Below are positions 40,964 through 52,898 of a DNA stretch of 64,000 nt, in pieces. Origin of the DNA: Caulobacter sp. (lineage in GTDB: Bacteria; Pseudomonadota; Alphaproteobacteria; Caulobacterales; Caulobacteraceae); NCBI GenBank assembly GCA_029866155.1, contig JARWZW010000013.1:62001-126000 (forward strand), read 5' to 3'. Under the pieces are notes generated by a model, which made no database searches, had not been told where the DNA came from, and saw nothing but the letters and a program-made list of their open reading frames with translations. Each line of letters opens with the position of its first letter. The first letter of the stretch is position 1. The position numbers were made by a program, and so were the translations under genes.

Positions 40964-41601
40964 TCGAGCTCTGGCACTGTATTGATGCTCGATCGTTCCG
41001 GGCGCTCTGGGCGCTGGAGGAACTGGGCCTGGAGTATCGGCTGAAGATCCTGCCCTTCCCCCCGAGATTCCGCGAGCCGGCCTATCTGGCGGTCAATCCA
41101 CTGGGGACCATTCCGTTCCTCGTCGATGGTGAGACCCGGATGAGCGAGTCTGCGGCGATCGTGCAGTATCTGGCGACCCGGTCGGGGACCACCGACCTGG
41201 CTGTTTCGCCGGGTGATCCCGACTACGGCGCATGGCTCAACTGGCTGCATCTGGGGGAGGCGACCCTGACCTTTCCGCAGACCCTGGTGCTGCGGTACCG
41301 GGTCCTGGAGCCGGATCGTGCGCCACAGGTTGCGGATGACTATGCCCGATGGTTCCTGTCCCGTCTCAAGGCGGTCGACCGTGCGTTGGCCCTGGGGCCC
41401 TGGCTCTGCGCTGGGCGCTTCACGGCGGCAGACATCTCGGTGGGATATGCCCTGCTCCTGGCGAGGCAACTCCAGTTGCAGGATTCCTTTCCTCCTGCTG
41501 TGGCGGAATACTGGGAACGGTTGCGCGGCCGGTCAGGTTTCCAGAGGGCCAAGGCGGCGCAGGCGGTTAACTCGGTCGAAGCCCCGCCTTTCCCCGCGTG
41601 A
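40960..41601 (+). CDS. glutathione S-transferase family protein
   Basis: SFRALWALEELGLEYRLKILPFPPRF; LAVNPLGTIPFLVDGETRMSESAAIVQYLATR; ATGA overlap with preceding GST. Confidence 0.93.
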   Translation: MIELWHCIDARSFRALWALEELGLEYRLKILPFPPRFREPAYLAVNPLGTIPFLVDGETRMSESAAIVQYLATRSGTTDLAVSPGDPDYGAWLNWLHLGEATLTFPQTLVLRYRVLEPDRAPQVADDYARWFLSRLKAVDRALALGPWLCAGRFTAADISVGYALLLARQLQLQDSFPPAVAEYWERLRGRSGFQRAKAAQAVNSVEAPPFPA

Positions 41602-41609
41602 CCTTACGG

Positions 41610-42869
41610 TTAGCTGGATAAGGGTTCTGAAGTCTTGATTTCCCGCCGGGCGAGGAACGCAGTGACTCCCATGTCGCCGGTGACGTTGCCGACTGTTCGA
41701 AAGATGTCGGGCACGACCTCAACGGCCAACAGGATGGGCAAAAGCTCGATCGGTGCGCCCAGGGCGATGCAGATCGGGGCGACGCTGGCGAAGAAAGAAA
41801 CCTGTCCAGGTAGACCGACCGACCCTACGGATACGGCAAAGGCCACCAGTATGGCTGCGCCATATTGATGCAAGCCTGGCTCAAGGCCGTAGAGGTGGGC
41901 GACAAAAACCGCGACGGCCAGGTTTGCGACGGGACTGGTCACACGAAACACGGCCACCGCCAGGGGCAGGACCAGACCTGTCGTCCGCTCTGAAACCCCC
42001 AGCACATCCCGGCTACGTTCCAGCATGGCAGGCAGGCTGGCCAGGGAAGACTGCGTGCTGAAGGCGACTGCCAGAACGGGGCCTGCCGCCCGGACAAAGC
42101 GTTGAATAGGGGCCGCGCGCGTCAGGGCGACCAGGCCAAACAGGATGACCGTGACCCCGGCCGTCACCAGCGAAACCATAAACACATACTGCAGAAGCGT
42201 CGCCGCTCCGCCAAGGCCAGTGCGGAATCCGACACTGAGAGAAAGGGCGAAGACTCCCAAAGGCGCCGCCCAGAGCACCCATCGGACGATCACCAGCATG
42301 GTCTCGGCGACGGCACGAAAGACAGTCAGGAGCGGGCCGCTCAGGTCGCGCGGTAACCGGGTCGCTGCGAACCCGAAAAACACGCCGAAGAAGACCAGGG
42401 GCAGGATCGCGTCCTCTACGGCCGCCTTCAGGGCATTCGCCGGGGCCAGGGATCGAAGGAAGTCCGCCAGGGTCGAGGCATGGACGGCGTCCGCAGATGG
42501 CGCCACCGCGCTGGATTGCAGGGCCGCACCGCCAACAGGGTCTATCGGCCAGAGGCTGAGCAGGCCGCGTGTGGCCAGAACGCTGTAAAGCGAGAAAGAC
42601 AGCAGTAAAATCGCGAAAATGCAGATGGCTCTCAGCGCTAGCCGCCCTGTGGCGGCCGCGTCGGCGACCGAGGCAATGCCAACAACCAGAAGCGTGAACA
42701 CCAGTGGCACTATGGTCATCCGCAGGGCGTTCAACCAAAGCGCGCCGATAGCCTCCACAATACTGGCCGCACTGTCCAGGGACGTCCCGCCCAAGACCTG
42801 CAGTAGCGTTCCAGCCAACAGGCCCATGACGAGGGCCAGAAGCACGCGAAGCGGCAGAGACCTGAACAA
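41610..42869 (-). CDS. dicarboxylate/amino acid:cation symporter (DAACS family)
   Basis: NALRMTIVPLVFTLLVVGIAS; STQSSLASLPAMLE; LPGQVSFFASVAPICIALGAPIELLPILLAVEVVPDIFRTVGNVTGDMGV. Confidence 0.93.
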   Translation of the reverse strand: MFRSLPLRVLLALVMGLLAGTLLQVLGGTSLDSAASIVEAIGALWLNALRMTIVPLVFTLLVVGIASVADAAATGRLALRAICIFAILLLSFSLYSVLATRGLLSLWPIDPVGGAALQSSAVAPSADAVHASTLADFLRSLAPANALKAAVEDAILPLVFFGVFFGFAATRLPRDLSGPLLTVFRAVAETMLVIVRWVLWAAPLGVFALSLSVGFRTGLGGAATLLQYVFMVSLVTAGVTVILFGLVALTRAAPIQRFVRAAGPVLAVAFSTQSSLASLPAMLERSRDVLGVSERTTGLVLPLAVAVFRVTSPVANLAVAVFVAHLYGLEPGLHQYGAAILVAFAVSVGSVGLPGQVSFFASVAPICIALGAPIELLPILLAVEVVPDIFRTVGNVTGDMGVTAFLARREIKTSEPLSS

Positions 42870-43030
42870 GAAAGAATCCTTCTGGCGGTGTCAGCCGACC
42901 CCGGAGGTGGCCTTGTGGGCTCTTCAAACGACCTGTTGCTGTCCTGGTCAAGTCGCAGATGGCTATAGCTGCGCCTCACCTGCTGAGAGGTAGGGCGACC
43001 GCGGGGAAGGCCGACAGTTCGGCCCCGCTG

Positions 43031-43079
43031 CGTCAATTCATCGCTTGCTTCAAATTCAGCCTTCGCGTCAATTCATCGC
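43031..43079. promoter_or_regulatory. 14 bp direct repeat, candidate operator
   Basis: CGTCAATTCATCGC at 43031-43044 and 43066-43079, upstream of an HTH protein gene. Confidence 0.4.
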
Positions 43080-43141
43080 ATCGCCAACCTCTTGTAGCGA
43101 GGAATCAAGGCGTTCGCGTGCGGGAAGTCAAAGGCAAGGCC

Positions 43142-43627
43142 ATGGAAAAGCAAGTCATCGAGGCGTCGGAGATTTCTGCTCTTTCTCCTGAGCTTTCGAC
43201 ATCAGACAAGAAGCGCCTGGCGGCCAGAATCGGAACCCGGTGGTTTCTGCAGAGCCTGTCGCTGGCCCGATCGTTCGGGGGAGGTGACATTCTCGACGGC
43301 CTGATCCTGCTAGCCATTACCGACGCCAACACCCGTTATCTCAATGACCCCGCCTCGGGCTTTCAATGTGTCGAAGATATTCCGCCTGACGGCATGCGCC
43401 AGTCGGTCAGTGTATACCAGATCGCCCGCGATCTCGGGCTGTCCTATGAAACAGCGCGACGTCATGTTCAGCAACTGATCAAGGCTGGAAAGATCGACCG
43501 CAAGGCGGATGGCATCATTGTTCCTGCCAGGCTGTTCGCCGAACGTGAAAATCTGGGATTGACCGGGCGAAGCTACAAAAATCTCCAGTGTCTGGTCGAG
43601 CAAATGAAGGAAATTGGCGTTTCATGA
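43142..43627 (+). CDS. helix-turn-helix regulatory protein (winged-helix-like)
   Basis: VSVYQIARDLGLSYETARRHVQQLIKAGKIDRKADGIIVPARLF. Confidence 0.75.
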   Translation: MEKQVIEASEISALSPELSTSDKKRLAARIGTRWFLQSLSLARSFGGGDILDGLILLAITDANTRYLNDPASGFQCVEDIPPDGMRQSVSVYQIARDLGLSYETARRHVQQLIKAGKIDRKADGIIVPARLFAERENLGLTGRSYKNLQCLVEQMKEIGVS

Positions 43628-43841
43628 CGCTTTCGTGACGATTTTTTCGTTTCCAGCGCCTGATTGCAGCCTCTTCAACTGCAAACAACATTTTTTGTTA
43701 ACCCTAAGGGCGCTGAAGTCTCTCAAGCGTGTTTGACCCGATTTGGGTTCTGATGCGCAGGCCTTGTTCAAGCCTGCGCCTGGATTCCGAGCTAGGGCCC
43801 GCACGATTCCGTCAATTGGGCGGAGCTCTGGGGAGAAGGCC

Positions 43842-45452
43842 ATGGCCGCAGACTACGATCTGGCGCAACGACTCGATTTCATGGGCCTGGATCAGGCCTC
43901 ACGTGAACGGATGAGGGCCATGCGGCCCGTGATCCGAAAGGAGATCGGCGCGGCGCTGGCCTCCTTTTATGACAAGGTCAGACAGGTCCCTGAGACCCGC
44001 GCCTTTTTCTCCAGCGAGGCCGGAATCCAGTCCGCCTCCAATCGGCAGCAAGGTCACTGGGATATCATCGCCTCGGCCGACTATGGGGAAGCCTATGTGA
44101 ATGGCGTGCGGGCGATCGGCAGGGCCCACGCCCGGCTGGGTCTGGAACCAAGGTGGTACATTGGCGGCTATGCCCTGATCTGCGATCACCTGGTCAAGGC
44201 TGTGATCAACGACGTTTTCTCAAAAGGAGCGTTCGGCTTTGCCCAGGCAGGAGCCGCTGAAAAGGCCGGAGCCGCTGTTTCAACCCTTGTCAAAGCGATG
44301 CTCCTGGACATGGATTTCGCCATCTCGATCTACATCGAGACCCTGGAGGAAGAGCGGGCGCGGCTGGAATCGGTGCGGGTTGCAGCCGAGCAGCGACAGT
44401 CGGCCGCTGTTTCGGCTCTTGGCGAGGCGCTATCGCGGCTTGCCGGAGGCGACCTGGTGTCGCGCCTGGATGCAGAGGTTTCACTTGAGTTCGAACAACT
44501 CAAGTCGGACTACAACGCTGCCATAGACTCGCTACAGGCCACGCTTCAGGCTGTTGCGGGTTCGACAGAGACCATTCGAGCGAGCACCGAGGAAATCGCC
44601 CAGGCGTCGGACGATCTGTCCCGCCGGACCGAGCAACAGGCTGCGGGCCTGGAACAGACAGCTGCGGCGCTGGATGAACTGACTGCGACCGTAAAGAAGG
44701 CTGCCAGCGGCGCTCAACAGGCCGCCGATGTTGTTACGGCCACCCGCAACGAAGCCCAGCGGTCCGGTGAGGTGGTTGAGCAGGCTGTCTCCGCCATGGG
44801 GCAGATCGAGAAATCCTCCGGCCAGATCACTCAGATTATCGGGGTGATTGATGAAATCGCGTTCCAGACCAACCTTCTGGCTCTGAACGCCGGGGTCGAG
44901 GCGGCCCGGGCCGGAGACGCCGGTCGAGGTTTCGCGGTCGTGGCGCAGGAAGTGCGCGCCCTGGCCCAGAGATCGGCGGATGCAGCCAAGGAGATCAAGG
45001 GACTGATCGGCGCCTCGACGACCCAGGTCGGCGCCGGGGTGAAGCTGGTTGGAGATACGGGTGAGGCCCTGAAGCGCATAATCCAGGGAGTTGGCAGCAT
45101 CGACTCCCTGGTGTCTGAAATGGCGGCGTCGTCCCATGAGCAGGCGACCGGCCTCAACGAGGTCAATACTGCCGTCAACCAGATGGATCAGGTCACCCAG
45201 CAAAACGCTGCAATGGTCGAGCAGGCTACGGCGGCCACCCAATCGCTCAAGGTCGAAACCAACGATCTGTCCAATATCCTGGGGCGGTTCAACCTGGGTT
45301 GGTCGTCAGCCTCTCGCGGCAGGGTGAGCGCTGTAGAGGCGGCTCCGACCCGGCCCCTTGCCGGTGGACGGCAACCAGGGTCGGTCACAACGCAGTCTCG
45401 AGGCAACCTGGCGATCGCCGCCTCGCCGTCAGTCAGTTGGGAAGAATTCTAA
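43842..45452 (+). CDS. globin-coupled sensor methyl-accepting chemotaxis protein (HemAT-like)
   Basis: N-terminal protoglobin domain ([38 protein letters not shown]) plus MCP signalling core ([53 protein letters not shown]); no TM segments. Confidence 0.96.
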   Translation: MAADYDLAQRLDFMGLDQASRERMRAMRPVIRKEIGAALASFYDKVRQVPETRAFFSSEAGIQSASNRQQGHWDIIASADYGEAYVNGVRAIGRAHARLGLEPRWYIGGYALICDHLVKAVINDVFSKGAFGFAQAGAAEKAGAAVSTLVKAMLLDMDFAISIYIETLEEERARLESVRVAAEQRQSAAVSALGEALSRLAGGDLVSRLDAEVSLEFEQLKSDYNAAIDSLQATLQAVAGSTETIRASTEEIAQASDDLSRRTEQQAAGLEQTAAALDELTATVKKAASGAQQAADVVTATRNEAQRSGEVVEQAVSAMGQIEKSSGQITQIIGVIDEIAFQTNLLALNAGVEAARAGDAGRGFAVVAQEVRALAQRSADAAKEIKGLIGASTTQVGAGVKLVGDTGEALKRIIQGVGSIDSLVSEMAASSHEQATGLNEVNTAVNQMDQVTQQNAAMVEQATAATQSLKVETNDLSNILGRFNLGWSSASRGRVSAVEAAPTRPLAGGRQPGSVTTQSRGNLAIAASPSVSWEEF

Positions 45453-45716
45453 AAGCGCTCAACCTCGGGCAATTGCGTCTGCGTTAACTATCCGTTCTGC
45501 AAAACATGAACCTATGGATCCTGCCTGATCTGATCGCCGCTCTTCCTCGAGCGGAGCCGTCGGATCGGTCCAGGTGGGAGCGAAGTCGGTGCTTTATGCG
45601 GGCTTGAACACTTCAGGAAGGGTTCTGGTGGGTATCGAAGCCGAGAAAGCGCAGCCGTGGGCCTGGTCCAAGCTTCACCGCGACGGTGTCGCACCACAGT
45701 TCCGAAGGGGGCATTG

Positions 45717-45998
45717 ATGGCAGTTTCAACAGGTCTGGCCTTGCCGCCGCATCTCGACATCGCGGCAGCTGCGCCCCTGAAAGATCGGCTTCTCGCGCTC
45801 AGGGGGCGAGATCTGGAGCTCGATGGCTCTGCCGTGGTTCGCATGGGGGCCCTGTGCCTTCAGGTGCTGCTCGCCGCCAGCCGCAGTTGGCGGAAGGATG
45901 GCCACACGTTTCGAATTGTCGATCCATCGCACGGCCTCTGCGAGGCGCTTCGGCAGATGGGAGCGGCGCCAGCGCTGCCCAGGTCACAAGGGGAATAG
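45717..45998 (+). CDS. STAS-domain chemotaxis protein (CheX position in Caulobacter operon)
   Basis: ASxxxAPLKDRLLALRGRDLELDGSAVVRMGALCLQVLLAASRSWRKDGHTFRIVDPS. Confidence 0.82.
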   Translation: MAVSTGLALPPHLDIAAAAPLKDRLLALRGRDLELDGSAVVRMGALCLQVLLAASRSWRKDGHTFRIVDPSHGLCEALRQMGAAPALPRSQGE

Positions 45999-46003
45999 AG
46001 TAC

Positions 46004-46369
46004 ATGACGCAGACAATTCTTACCGTGGATGACTCCCGGACCATGCGGGACATGCTCCGGATGGCGCTGGTGGGGGCGGGGTTTCGGGTCATCGAGGCCG
46101 TCGATGGCATCGATGGGCTCCATGTTCTGGAAGGTGAGCGGCCTGATGTGATCATCACCGACATCAACATGCCCAACCTGGACGGCTTCGGCTTCATCGA
46201 GGCGGTGCGCGCCGATACCGCAGCCCGGGCCACGCCGATCCTGGTGCTGACGACGGAAAGCGATCCGGAAAAGAAGCTGCGGGCTCGCGAGGCCGGAGCG
46301 ACGGGCTGGATCGTCAAGCCGTTCAATCCTGAAAAGCTGGTTTCTGCCATCCGCCGCGTCGCGGCCTGA
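46004..46369 (+). CDS. cheY: chemotaxis response regulator CheY
   Basis: TILTVDDSRTMRDMLRMALVGAGF...DVIITDINMPNLDGFGFI...GATGWIVKPF. Confidence 0.95.
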   Translation: MTQTILTVDDSRTMRDMLRMALVGAGFRVIEAVDGIDGLHVLEGERPDVIITDINMPNLDGFGFIEAVRADTAARATPILVLTTESDPEKKLRAREAGATGWIVKPFNPEKLVSAIRRVAA

Positions 46370-46383
46370 GGAGGAGTTTCGTC

Positions 46384-48600
46384 TTGGACGAGATGGAAGC
46401 CATCAAGGTCACGTTTTTCCTGGAGTGCGAGGAGCTGCTCGCGGACCTTGAGAATGGTCTGTTGACCATGCGGGCGGGCGACGCGGACAACGAGACGGTC
46501 AATGCTGTCTTCCGCGCGGTCCATTCCATCAAGGGTGGGGCCGGCGCATTCGGTTTTGAATCCCTGGTGCGGTTCTCGCATGTGTTCGAGACGCTTATGG
46601 ACAAGGTCCGCTCGGGTCACATGCCCCAGAGTACGGACCTGGCGGAGGCCCTTTTGAGGGCGGCGGACGTCCTCGCCGACCTGGTTTCCGCAGCCCGCAA
46701 CGGCGTTTCAGGCGAGGATGAGCGGTCGGTGGCGATTGCTGCCGAGCTGGAGGAAATCACCCGGACCGGCGTGCCCGTGGCCGCAGGCGCTTTCGAGGCG
46801 CCCAGGGTCGAGGTCGCGAATACGGAGCTTTCCCCGGCCCCGGAACAGGTTTCCGACCTGGACGATCCCGATTTTTCGTTCACGCCTATGACGATCACGC
46901 TGGATGACCCCGCCGCGCAGGCGCCCGACTGGACGGTCGAGTTTTCCCCGCTCAAGTCCCTCTATGCCAGCGCCAACGAGCCAGCGGTCCTTCTGCGTGA
47001 ACTGGAGCGCCTCGGCGAAGCTGTCATTTCCCTGGATTCAAGCCGACTGCCTGATCTTGCCGATCTGGACCCGGATGGCGCCTATCTCGACTGGAAGATC
47101 ACCCTGAGGGGAGACGTCGACCAGCAGGCCATTCGGGACGTCTTCGATTTTGTGGAGGGTGATTGCATTCTCAAGGTCGAGTCTGCCGAAGAGCCAGCCT
47201 CACCCATGGTGGACATTTCCGCTCTGATCGAGGGCGCTCTGTCGCACAACGACTCGCGTCCGGCCGAGGTCGTGGCGGCTGCGCCGCCGTCACCGCCGGT
47301 CCAGGAGATTCCGGTTTCAGTCATCCCGCCCATCGCACCCAAGCCGGCCCCGGCTGTTGCTGCAGACCCCCAAGCCTTCGCGCCACAGGCGACAATTCGG
47401 GTCGACCCTGAGCGAATTGACAAGCTGATCGATCTGGTCGGCGAGCTTGTGATCAACCAGGCCATGCTGGCCCAGCGGGTCGCCGAGTCCGGCCTTGCCG
47501 GATCTTCAAGCCTTGCGATGGGACTGGACGACCTCGAGCAGCTGACCCGGGAAATCCAGGAAAGCGTCATGGCGATACGCGCCCAGCCGGTAAAATCGGT
47601 CTTCCAGCGCATGCCGCGTCTGGTGCGGGAAACCGCAGCCATGACCGGAAAGCAGGTTCGCCTGGTCACAGACGGTGAAGCCACGGAGGTCGACAAGACG
47701 GTGATCGAACGGATCGCCGATCCGATCACCCACATGATCCGCAACGCCATCGACCACGGTCTGGAATCGGCGGAGGACCGGGTCGCTGCAGGCAAGCCGC
47801 CAGAAGGCACTGTTCGTCTTGCCGCCCTTCATCGGGGCGGACGGATCGTGATCGAGGTTTCGGATGACGGCCGCGGCATCAACCGCAAGCGCGTCCAGGC
47901 CATCGCCATCGAAAAGGAACTGATCGCGCCTGACGCCACCCTGTCAGACGAGGAAATCGATAACCTGATCTTCCTCCCGGGATTCTCGACGGCAGCCGTG
48001 GTGTCCGATGTTTCCGGTCGCGGCGTAGGGATGGACGTGGTCCGCCGGAGCATCCAGGCGCTTGGTGGGCGGATCACGATCGCCTCGCGGCCAGGTCAAG
48101 GCTCCACCTTTACTCTGAGCTTGCCTCTCACTCTGGCGGTGCTGGACGGGATGGTGGTCGATGTCGAGGGTCAGACCCTGATCGTTCCGCTGAACCATAT
48201 CGTCGAAAGTCTGCGACCCAAGGTCGATGAAATTCACCGCCTGGGTCCCACCGGCATGGTTCTGGCCGTGCGCGGAGACCAGGTGCCGCTGGTCGATATC
48301 GGCCAGATCCTGGGCTTCCGGTCTCATGCGCCCAGTCCGGTCGATCGGGTTGTTCTTCTGATCGAGAATGAAGACGGGGGGCGCGCAGCTCTGGTCGCTG
48401 ACGCCATCCAGGGGCAGCGGCAGGTCGTCATCAAGAGCCTGGAAGCCAATTATCGTCAGGTGGACGGCATCGCCGCCGCCACCATCCTGGGCGATGGCCG
48501 TGTCGCGCTGATCCTCGACGTTGACGCCCTGGTGGCGATGCGTCGACGGGAGCCCCCGACCCGACCTTCGTTCGATCCCCTGCAGATTGCCGCGGAGTAG
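46384..48600 (+). CDS. cheA: chemotaxis histidine kinase CheA
   Basis: HPt [45 protein letters not shown]-terminal CheW-like. Confidence 0.98.
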   Translation: MDEMEAIKVTFFLECEELLADLENGLLTMRAGDADNETVNAVFRAVHSIKGGAGAFGFESLVRFSHVFETLMDKVRSGHMPQSTDLAEALLRAADVLADLVSAARNGVSGEDERSVAIAAELEEITRTGVPVAAGAFEAPRVEVANTELSPAPEQVSDLDDPDFSFTPMTITLDDPAAQAPDWTVEFSPLKSLYASANEPAVLLRELERLGEAVISLDSSRLPDLADLDPDGAYLDWKITLRGDVDQQAIRDVFDFVEGDCILKVESAEEPASPMVDISALIEGALSHNDSRPAEVVAAAPPSPPVQEIPVSVIPPIAPKPAPAVAADPQAFAPQATIRVDPERIDKLIDLVGELVINQAMLAQRVAESGLAGSSSLAMGLDDLEQLTREIQESVMAIRAQPVKSVFQRMPRLVRETAAMTGKQVRLVTDGEATEVDKTVIERIADPITHMIRNAIDHGLESAEDRVAAGKPPEGTVRLAALHRGGRIVIEVSDDGRGINRKRVQAIAIEKELIAPDATLSDEEIDNLIFLPGFSTAAVVSDVSGRGVGMDVVRRSIQALGGRITIASRPGQGSTFTLSLPLTLAVLDGMVVDVEGQTLIVPLNHIVESLRPKVDEIHRLGPTGMVLAVRGDQVPLVDIGQILGFRSHAPSPVDRVVLLIENEDGGRAALVADAIQGQRQVVIKSLEANYRQVDGIAAATILGDGRVALILDVDALVAMRRREPPTRPSFDPLQIAAE

Positions 48601-48604
48601 CGAC

Positions 48605-49072
48605 ATGATCGACCTGACCATTCAGAACGCGAACGATCAGATCGAACTGATCTCATTCAAGATCGGCGAACAGGAATTCTGCGTCGACATCATGTCGGTT
48701 CGGGAAATCCGCGGCTGGGCGCCAGCCACGCCTCTGCCGCAGACCCCCGCCTATATGCGCGGTGTGATCAATCTGCGCGGCGCGGTCCTGCCGATCATGG
48801 ATCTGGCGGTCCGGCTCGGGCTGCCGGTCACGGAGCCTTCGGCCCGCAGCGTCATCATCGTGGTCAAGACCGCCGAGCGCATGGTTGGGCTGCTGGTGGA
48901 TGGCGTCTCCGATATCCTGACGGTGACTCGCGATTCCATCCACGCGACGCCGGACGTGGCCTGTGACCGGGTCCGCAGCTTTGTTCGGGGCATTCTGTCG
49001 ATCGATGGTAGAATGATCAGCGAAGTCGCCCTTGATCGTGTCATGCCGGAAATGGAGTCCATGGCGGCATGA
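48605..49072 (+). CDS. cheW: chemotaxis coupling protein CheW
   Basis: [51 protein letters not shown]. Confidence 0.97.
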   Translation: MIDLTIQNANDQIELISFKIGEQEFCVDIMSVREIRGWAPATPLPQTPAYMRGVINLRGAVLPIMDLAVRLGLPVTEPSARSVIIVVKTAERMVGLLVDGVSDILTVTRDSIHATPDVACDRVRSFVRGILSIDGRMISEVALDRVMPEMESMAA

Positions 49073-49944
49073 CCTCGGCTCTCGCCCGCAAAAACGATGT
49101 GGCATCCTCCCTGGTCTCGGGGGAGTTCGCTTTCTCGGACGCCGATTTCAAGGCGATTGCCCAACTGCTTTACAGTATGGCGGGCATCGCACTGCCCGAC
49201 AGCAAGGCCACCCTGGTCTATTCTCGGCTGGCGAAGCGTCTCAGGTCGCTCGGCCTGAAGACTTTCGGGGAATACTGCGACCTGGTCGCTTCTCCTGAAG
49301 GGGAGGACGAGCGTCTGATGATGCTTGCCGCCCTGACAACCAATGTGACCCGCTTCTTTCGCGAGCCGCATCATTTCGAGCATCTTCAGTCCCAGGTGAT
49401 CGAGCCCCTGGCGGCGTCCGTTCGAGCCGGGCGCAGACTGCGCATCTGGTCGGCAGGCTGCTCGACGGGACAAGAGCCCTATTCAATCGCTCTGACCATC
49501 CTCAAGGTCATTCCGGAAGCCCACCGGCTGGATGTGAAGATCCTCGCTACCGATATCGATCCCAATGTGATCCGTACCGCCCGGGCTGCAACCTATCCGC
49601 AGGATCTCGTCGACGAAATTCCACCCGCCATGCGGGGCTCCTGGATGGAGCGCAGCGACGGCGGCTGGACTATGTCCGCCAGTGTGCGCGGTATGGTGAC
49701 GGCCAATGAGCTGAACTTGATGAATGATTGGCCGATGCGCGGAAGCTTCGACGCGATCTTCTGCCGCAACGTCGTGATCTATTTCGATGAAGCCACCCAG
49801 GCCCGCATGTGGAGCCGTTTCGCTCCCCGGCTTTCGCCAGGCGGACGGCTCTATGTCGGCCATTCCGAGCGGGCGGCCTATGCTGGCTCCAAGCTGGAAA
49901 CCGATGGCCTGACGACTTACCGGGCTCCAGGGGTGCTTGCATGA
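49069..49944 (+). CDS. cheR: chemotaxis methyltransferase CheR
   Basis: [53 protein letters not shown]. Confidence 0.97.
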   Translation: MTSALARKNDVASSLVSGEFAFSDADFKAIAQLLYSMAGIALPDSKATLVYSRLAKRLRSLGLKTFGEYCDLVASPEGEDERLMMLAALTTNVTRFFREPHHFEHLQSQVIEPLAASVRAGRRLRIWSAGCSTGQEPYSIALTILKVIPEAHRLDVKILATDIDPNVIRTARAATYPQDLVDEIPPAMRGSWMERSDGGWTMSASVRGMVTANELNLMNDWPMRGSFDAIFCRNVVIYFDEATQARMWSRFAPRLSPGGRLYVGHSERAAYAGSKLETDGLTTYRAPGVLA

Positions 49945-50969
49945 ACCCCGTCCGCGTTCTCATCGTTGACGACAGCGCCACCATGCGCGGTCTGATCAAG
50001 GCGACGCTGAAGCGCGATCCCGGAATCGAGGTCGTCGGCGCCGCTGCCGATCCCCATGAGGCCCGGCAAGCGATCAAGACCCTGAATCCGGATGTGATCA
50101 CCCTGGATATCGAGATGCCGAACATGAACGGCCTCGAGTTTCTGGAAAAGATCATGCGCCTTCGGCCCATGCCGGTGGTGATGCTGTCCACCCTGACCCA
50201 GGCCGGGGCCGAGCCAACTCTTCGGGCCCTCGAACTGGGCGCCGTCGATTGCCTGGCCAAGCCGGTCTCGATGGACGATTCCAGCCTGGCGCTTAGCGAT
50301 CTGGGCGCCCGGATCAGGGCTGCTGCCACGGCGCGCGTCCGTCCCATCGGTCAGGTGCAGCAGGCTCCCAAGCCGCCGGCCGGCTATCGGCCGAGCAGTG
50401 ATGTCGTTGCGATCGGGTCATCAACCGGCGGCGTCGAAGCCCTGCTGACGGTCATTTCTCAATACCCGGCCAATTGTCCCGCCACCGTGATCACCCAGCA
50501 TATGCCGGCGAGTTTTACAGCAAGCTTCGCGGCTCGACTCGACCGGGCTACCGGAGCCAGCGTGGCAGAGGCCTATGACGGTGCACCCGTTGAGCCAGGA
50601 AAAGTCTGGCTCGCTCCGGGTGGTCTGACCCATCTCGAGGTGGTCGGCACGACCAACAAGCGATGTCGGTTGTTCAGCGGCGACACCGTCAGCGGACATC
50701 GCCCCTCTGTCGATGTCCTGTTTCAGTCTGTTGCCCAGGCCGCCGGTGCGAAGGCGGTTGGGGTCATCCTGACCGGTATGGGACGTGATGGGGCCCAAGG
50801 ACTGTTGAAAATGCGACAGGCGGGGGCCAGGACCCTTGGCCAGGACGCCGCAAGTTGTGTGGTCTATGGCATGCCCAAGGCTGCCTTCGAGATCGGGGGC
50901 GTCGAACGCCAGATAGCCCTTCAGGGCGTGGGCGCCGCCATCCTCGAACTTTCCGGGGGGAGGGTCTAG
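49941..50969 (+). CDS. cheB: chemotaxis methylesterase CheB
   Basis: receiver domain plus [45 protein letters not shown]. Confidence 0.98.
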   Translation: MNPVRVLIVDDSATMRGLIKATLKRDPGIEVVGAAADPHEARQAIKTLNPDVITLDIEMPNMNGLEFLEKIMRLRPMPVVMLSTLTQAGAEPTLRALELGAVDCLAKPVSMDDSSLALSDLGARIRAAATARVRPIGQVQQAPKPPAGYRPSSDVVAIGSSTGGVEALLTVISQYPANCPATVITQHMPASFTASFAARLDRATGASVAEAYDGAPVEPGKVWLAPGGLTHLEVVGTTNKRCRLFSGDTVSGHRPSVDVLFQSVAQAAGAKAVGVILTGMGRDGAQGLLKMRQAGARTLGQDAASCVVYGMPKAAFEIGGVERQIALQGVGAAILELSGGRV

Positions 50970-50973
50970 AAAC

Positions 50974-51363
50974 ATGCCCGCTGCAAGTTCATTAAAGGTT
51001 CTCGTCGTCGACGACCAATTGACCATGCGTGCCCTGGTCAGGTCTGGTCTGCAACAGATCGGTGTCACACAAATCCAGGAAGCCGCCGACGGTGAAGACG
51101 CCTTGCGAATGGTGGTCGAACGGCCGGTCAATCTGATCCTGTCCGACTACAACATGCCCAAGATGGACGGGCTTGGCCTGCTCAGGGCCGTGAGGACCTA
51201 TGGTCCGACCAGCAAGATCGCCTTCATCATGTTGACCGGTCGAGCGGACACCGATCTGGTCAAGCGCGCGGCGCAGTTCGGTGTGAACAACTATCTGGTG
51301 AAGCCCTTCACGGTTCAGGGTTTGCGCGGAAAGATCGAACAGGTTTTCGGGGCGCTTACATGA
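50974..51363 (+). CDS. response regulator CheY (second)
   Basis: KVLVVDDQLTMRALVRSGLQQIGV...LILSDYNMPKMDGLGLL...VNNYLVKPF. Confidence 0.95.
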   Translation: MPAASSLKVLVVDDQLTMRALVRSGLQQIGVTQIQEAADGEDALRMVVERPVNLILSDYNMPKMDGLGLLRAVRTYGPTSKIAFIMLTGRADTDLVKRAAQFGVNNYLVKPFTVQGLRGKIEQVFGALT

Positions 51364-51923
51364 TGGCAAGCCGCCTCCCCATGGCCGCCGCCCCGACTCT
51401 GGCGACGCCACAGAAAATTAACGTGATCCAGGGAGAGTATCACGTCTCCGCTGACTCCAATGTCATGCTGACGACGGTCCTGGGGAGCTGCGTGTCGACC
51501 TGTCTTCATGATCCGGTCGCCGGTGTCGGCGGCATGAACCATTTTTTGCTGGCGGAACAGACGGGTCGCGGCACTGAAGACGCCATGAGGTACGGCGCCT
51601 ACGCGATGGAAATGCTGATCAATGGCATGCTGAAACTGGGCGCCCGGCGAGAACGGTTCCAGGCCAAGCTATTTGGCGGCGCCCGCATGATGGCGGGACT
51701 TTCCGACGTGGGGGCCGACAATGCCCGTTTCGCGCTGAAGTTCATCGAGGATGAAGGCTTCGTCCTGACGGGCCACAGCCTGGGCGGCACGGCTGCCCGA
51801 CGTGTCGAATTCTGGCCTTCGAGCGGCCGCGCCCGCCAGAGGCTCAATGTGGCCGAAGAGCCGGCGGCGGCGCCGCCTAAGGTTCCGGTCAAGGTCGATC
51901 TGGGCGAAGTGGAGCTGTTCTGA
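51360..51923 (+). CDS. cheD: chemoreceptor glutamine deamidase CheD
   Basis: LTTVLGSCVSTCLHDPVAGVGGMNHFLLAE; AKLFGGARMM; GGTAARRVEFWPSSGR. Confidence 0.95.
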   Translation: MMASRLPMAAAPTLATPQKINVIQGEYHVSADSNVMLTTVLGSCVSTCLHDPVAGVGGMNHFLLAEQTGRGTEDAMRYGAYAMEMLINGMLKLGARRERFQAKLFGGARMMAGLSDVGADNARFALKFIEDEGFVLTGHSLGGTAARRVEFWPSSGRARQRLNVAEEPAAAPPKVPVKVDLGEVELF

Positions 51924-51925
51924 GT

Positions 51926-52291
51926 ATGTCCTATGCTTCTGGAGTTTCGTCCGGCGCCATCCAGCTGGAAGAAGTCCTGACAAGGATCGCCGAGGCCACA
52001 GCCAGCGCTGCGGTCATCGCCGATGAATGCCAGGCCCATGTCGGCACCCTGCTTGCCAGGGCTGGCGACAACCTTGGTGACCATGCCGATCTTCAGAGAC
52101 TGGATGCTCTCAGCCAGACCCTCCACGGCCTTACCATGATCATTGCGCGGACCTCGGCCCATGCTCCTTCAGGCTCGGAAGTTCTTCTGGATCCGCTGGT
52201 CAAGGGCATCGGTCTGAAGGCGCTCGCCGATCGGATTACAGGCGCAGCCCGGCCTGCGCTCGAGCCGGCTGGCGAACTGGACCTGTTCTAG
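51926..52291 (+). CDS. CheU-position chemotaxis protein (by order)
   Basis: 121 aa between cheD and a third CheY-type gene, as in the C. crescentus che operon. Confidence 0.6.
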   Translation: MSYASGVSSGAIQLEEVLTRIAEATASAAVIADECQAHVGTLLARAGDNLGDHADLQRLDALSQTLHGLTMIIARTSAHAPSGSEVLLDPLVKGIGLKALADRITGAARPALEPAGELDLF

Positions 52292-52295
52292 GGTC

Positions 52296-52898
52296 ATGTC
52301 CTCTGCTGTTCTCCCCAGTTCCCGCATCAATCTCGAAAAGATTTCGGTGATGCTGGTGGACGACAACCAGCAGTCCCTGGATCTTCTCTGCCAGATCGTG
52401 ACCGGATTTGGCGTCAAGCGTCTGATGCGATTCAGTTCGCCTCACGAAGCTCAGGAAAATCTCAGGCGTCACACCGTCGATTTGATCATCAGTGACGCTC
52501 ATATGCCCGCGATGGACGGCTATGAGCTGACGCGCTGGCTTCGGCGGGAGGGACCCGATCCTACCCGGTTTGTTCCGGTGATCATCGTTACTGGCCATAC
52601 CCGCGAGTCGGAGGTCATGAAGGCACGGGACAGCGGGGTCAGCTTCACTGTAGCCAAGCCGCTCACCCCGAAGATCATGCTGGAGCGGATCTTCTTCGTT
52701 GCGCGCGAAGAGCGGATGTTCATCGAAGCGCAGAATTATGTCGGGCCGGATCGTCGGTTCAAGCGGTTAGGTCCGCCCGCCGGAATGGACGGGCGTCGAT
52801 CCGACGATCTGGCTGTGGAGGTGGGAGAAGCACAGACTCCCAACCTTAGCCAGGAAGAGATCAATCTCATGATGAAGCCGACGAAGGTGTCCCTTTGA
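52296..52898 (+). CDS. response regulator (CheYIII position) with C-terminal extension
   Basis: ISVMLVDDNQQSLDLLCQIVTGFGV...LIISDAHMPAMDGYELTRWL...VAKPLTPKIM. Confidence 0.93.
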   Translation: MSSAVLPSSRINLEKISVMLVDDNQQSLDLLCQIVTGFGVKRLMRFSSPHEAQENLRRHTVDLIISDAHMPAMDGYELTRWLRREGPDPTRFVPVIIVTGHTRESEVMKARDSGVSFTVAKPLTPKIMLERIFFVAREERMFIEAQNYVGPDRRFKRLGPPAGMDGRRSDDLAVEVGEAQTPNLSQEEINLMMKPTKVSL

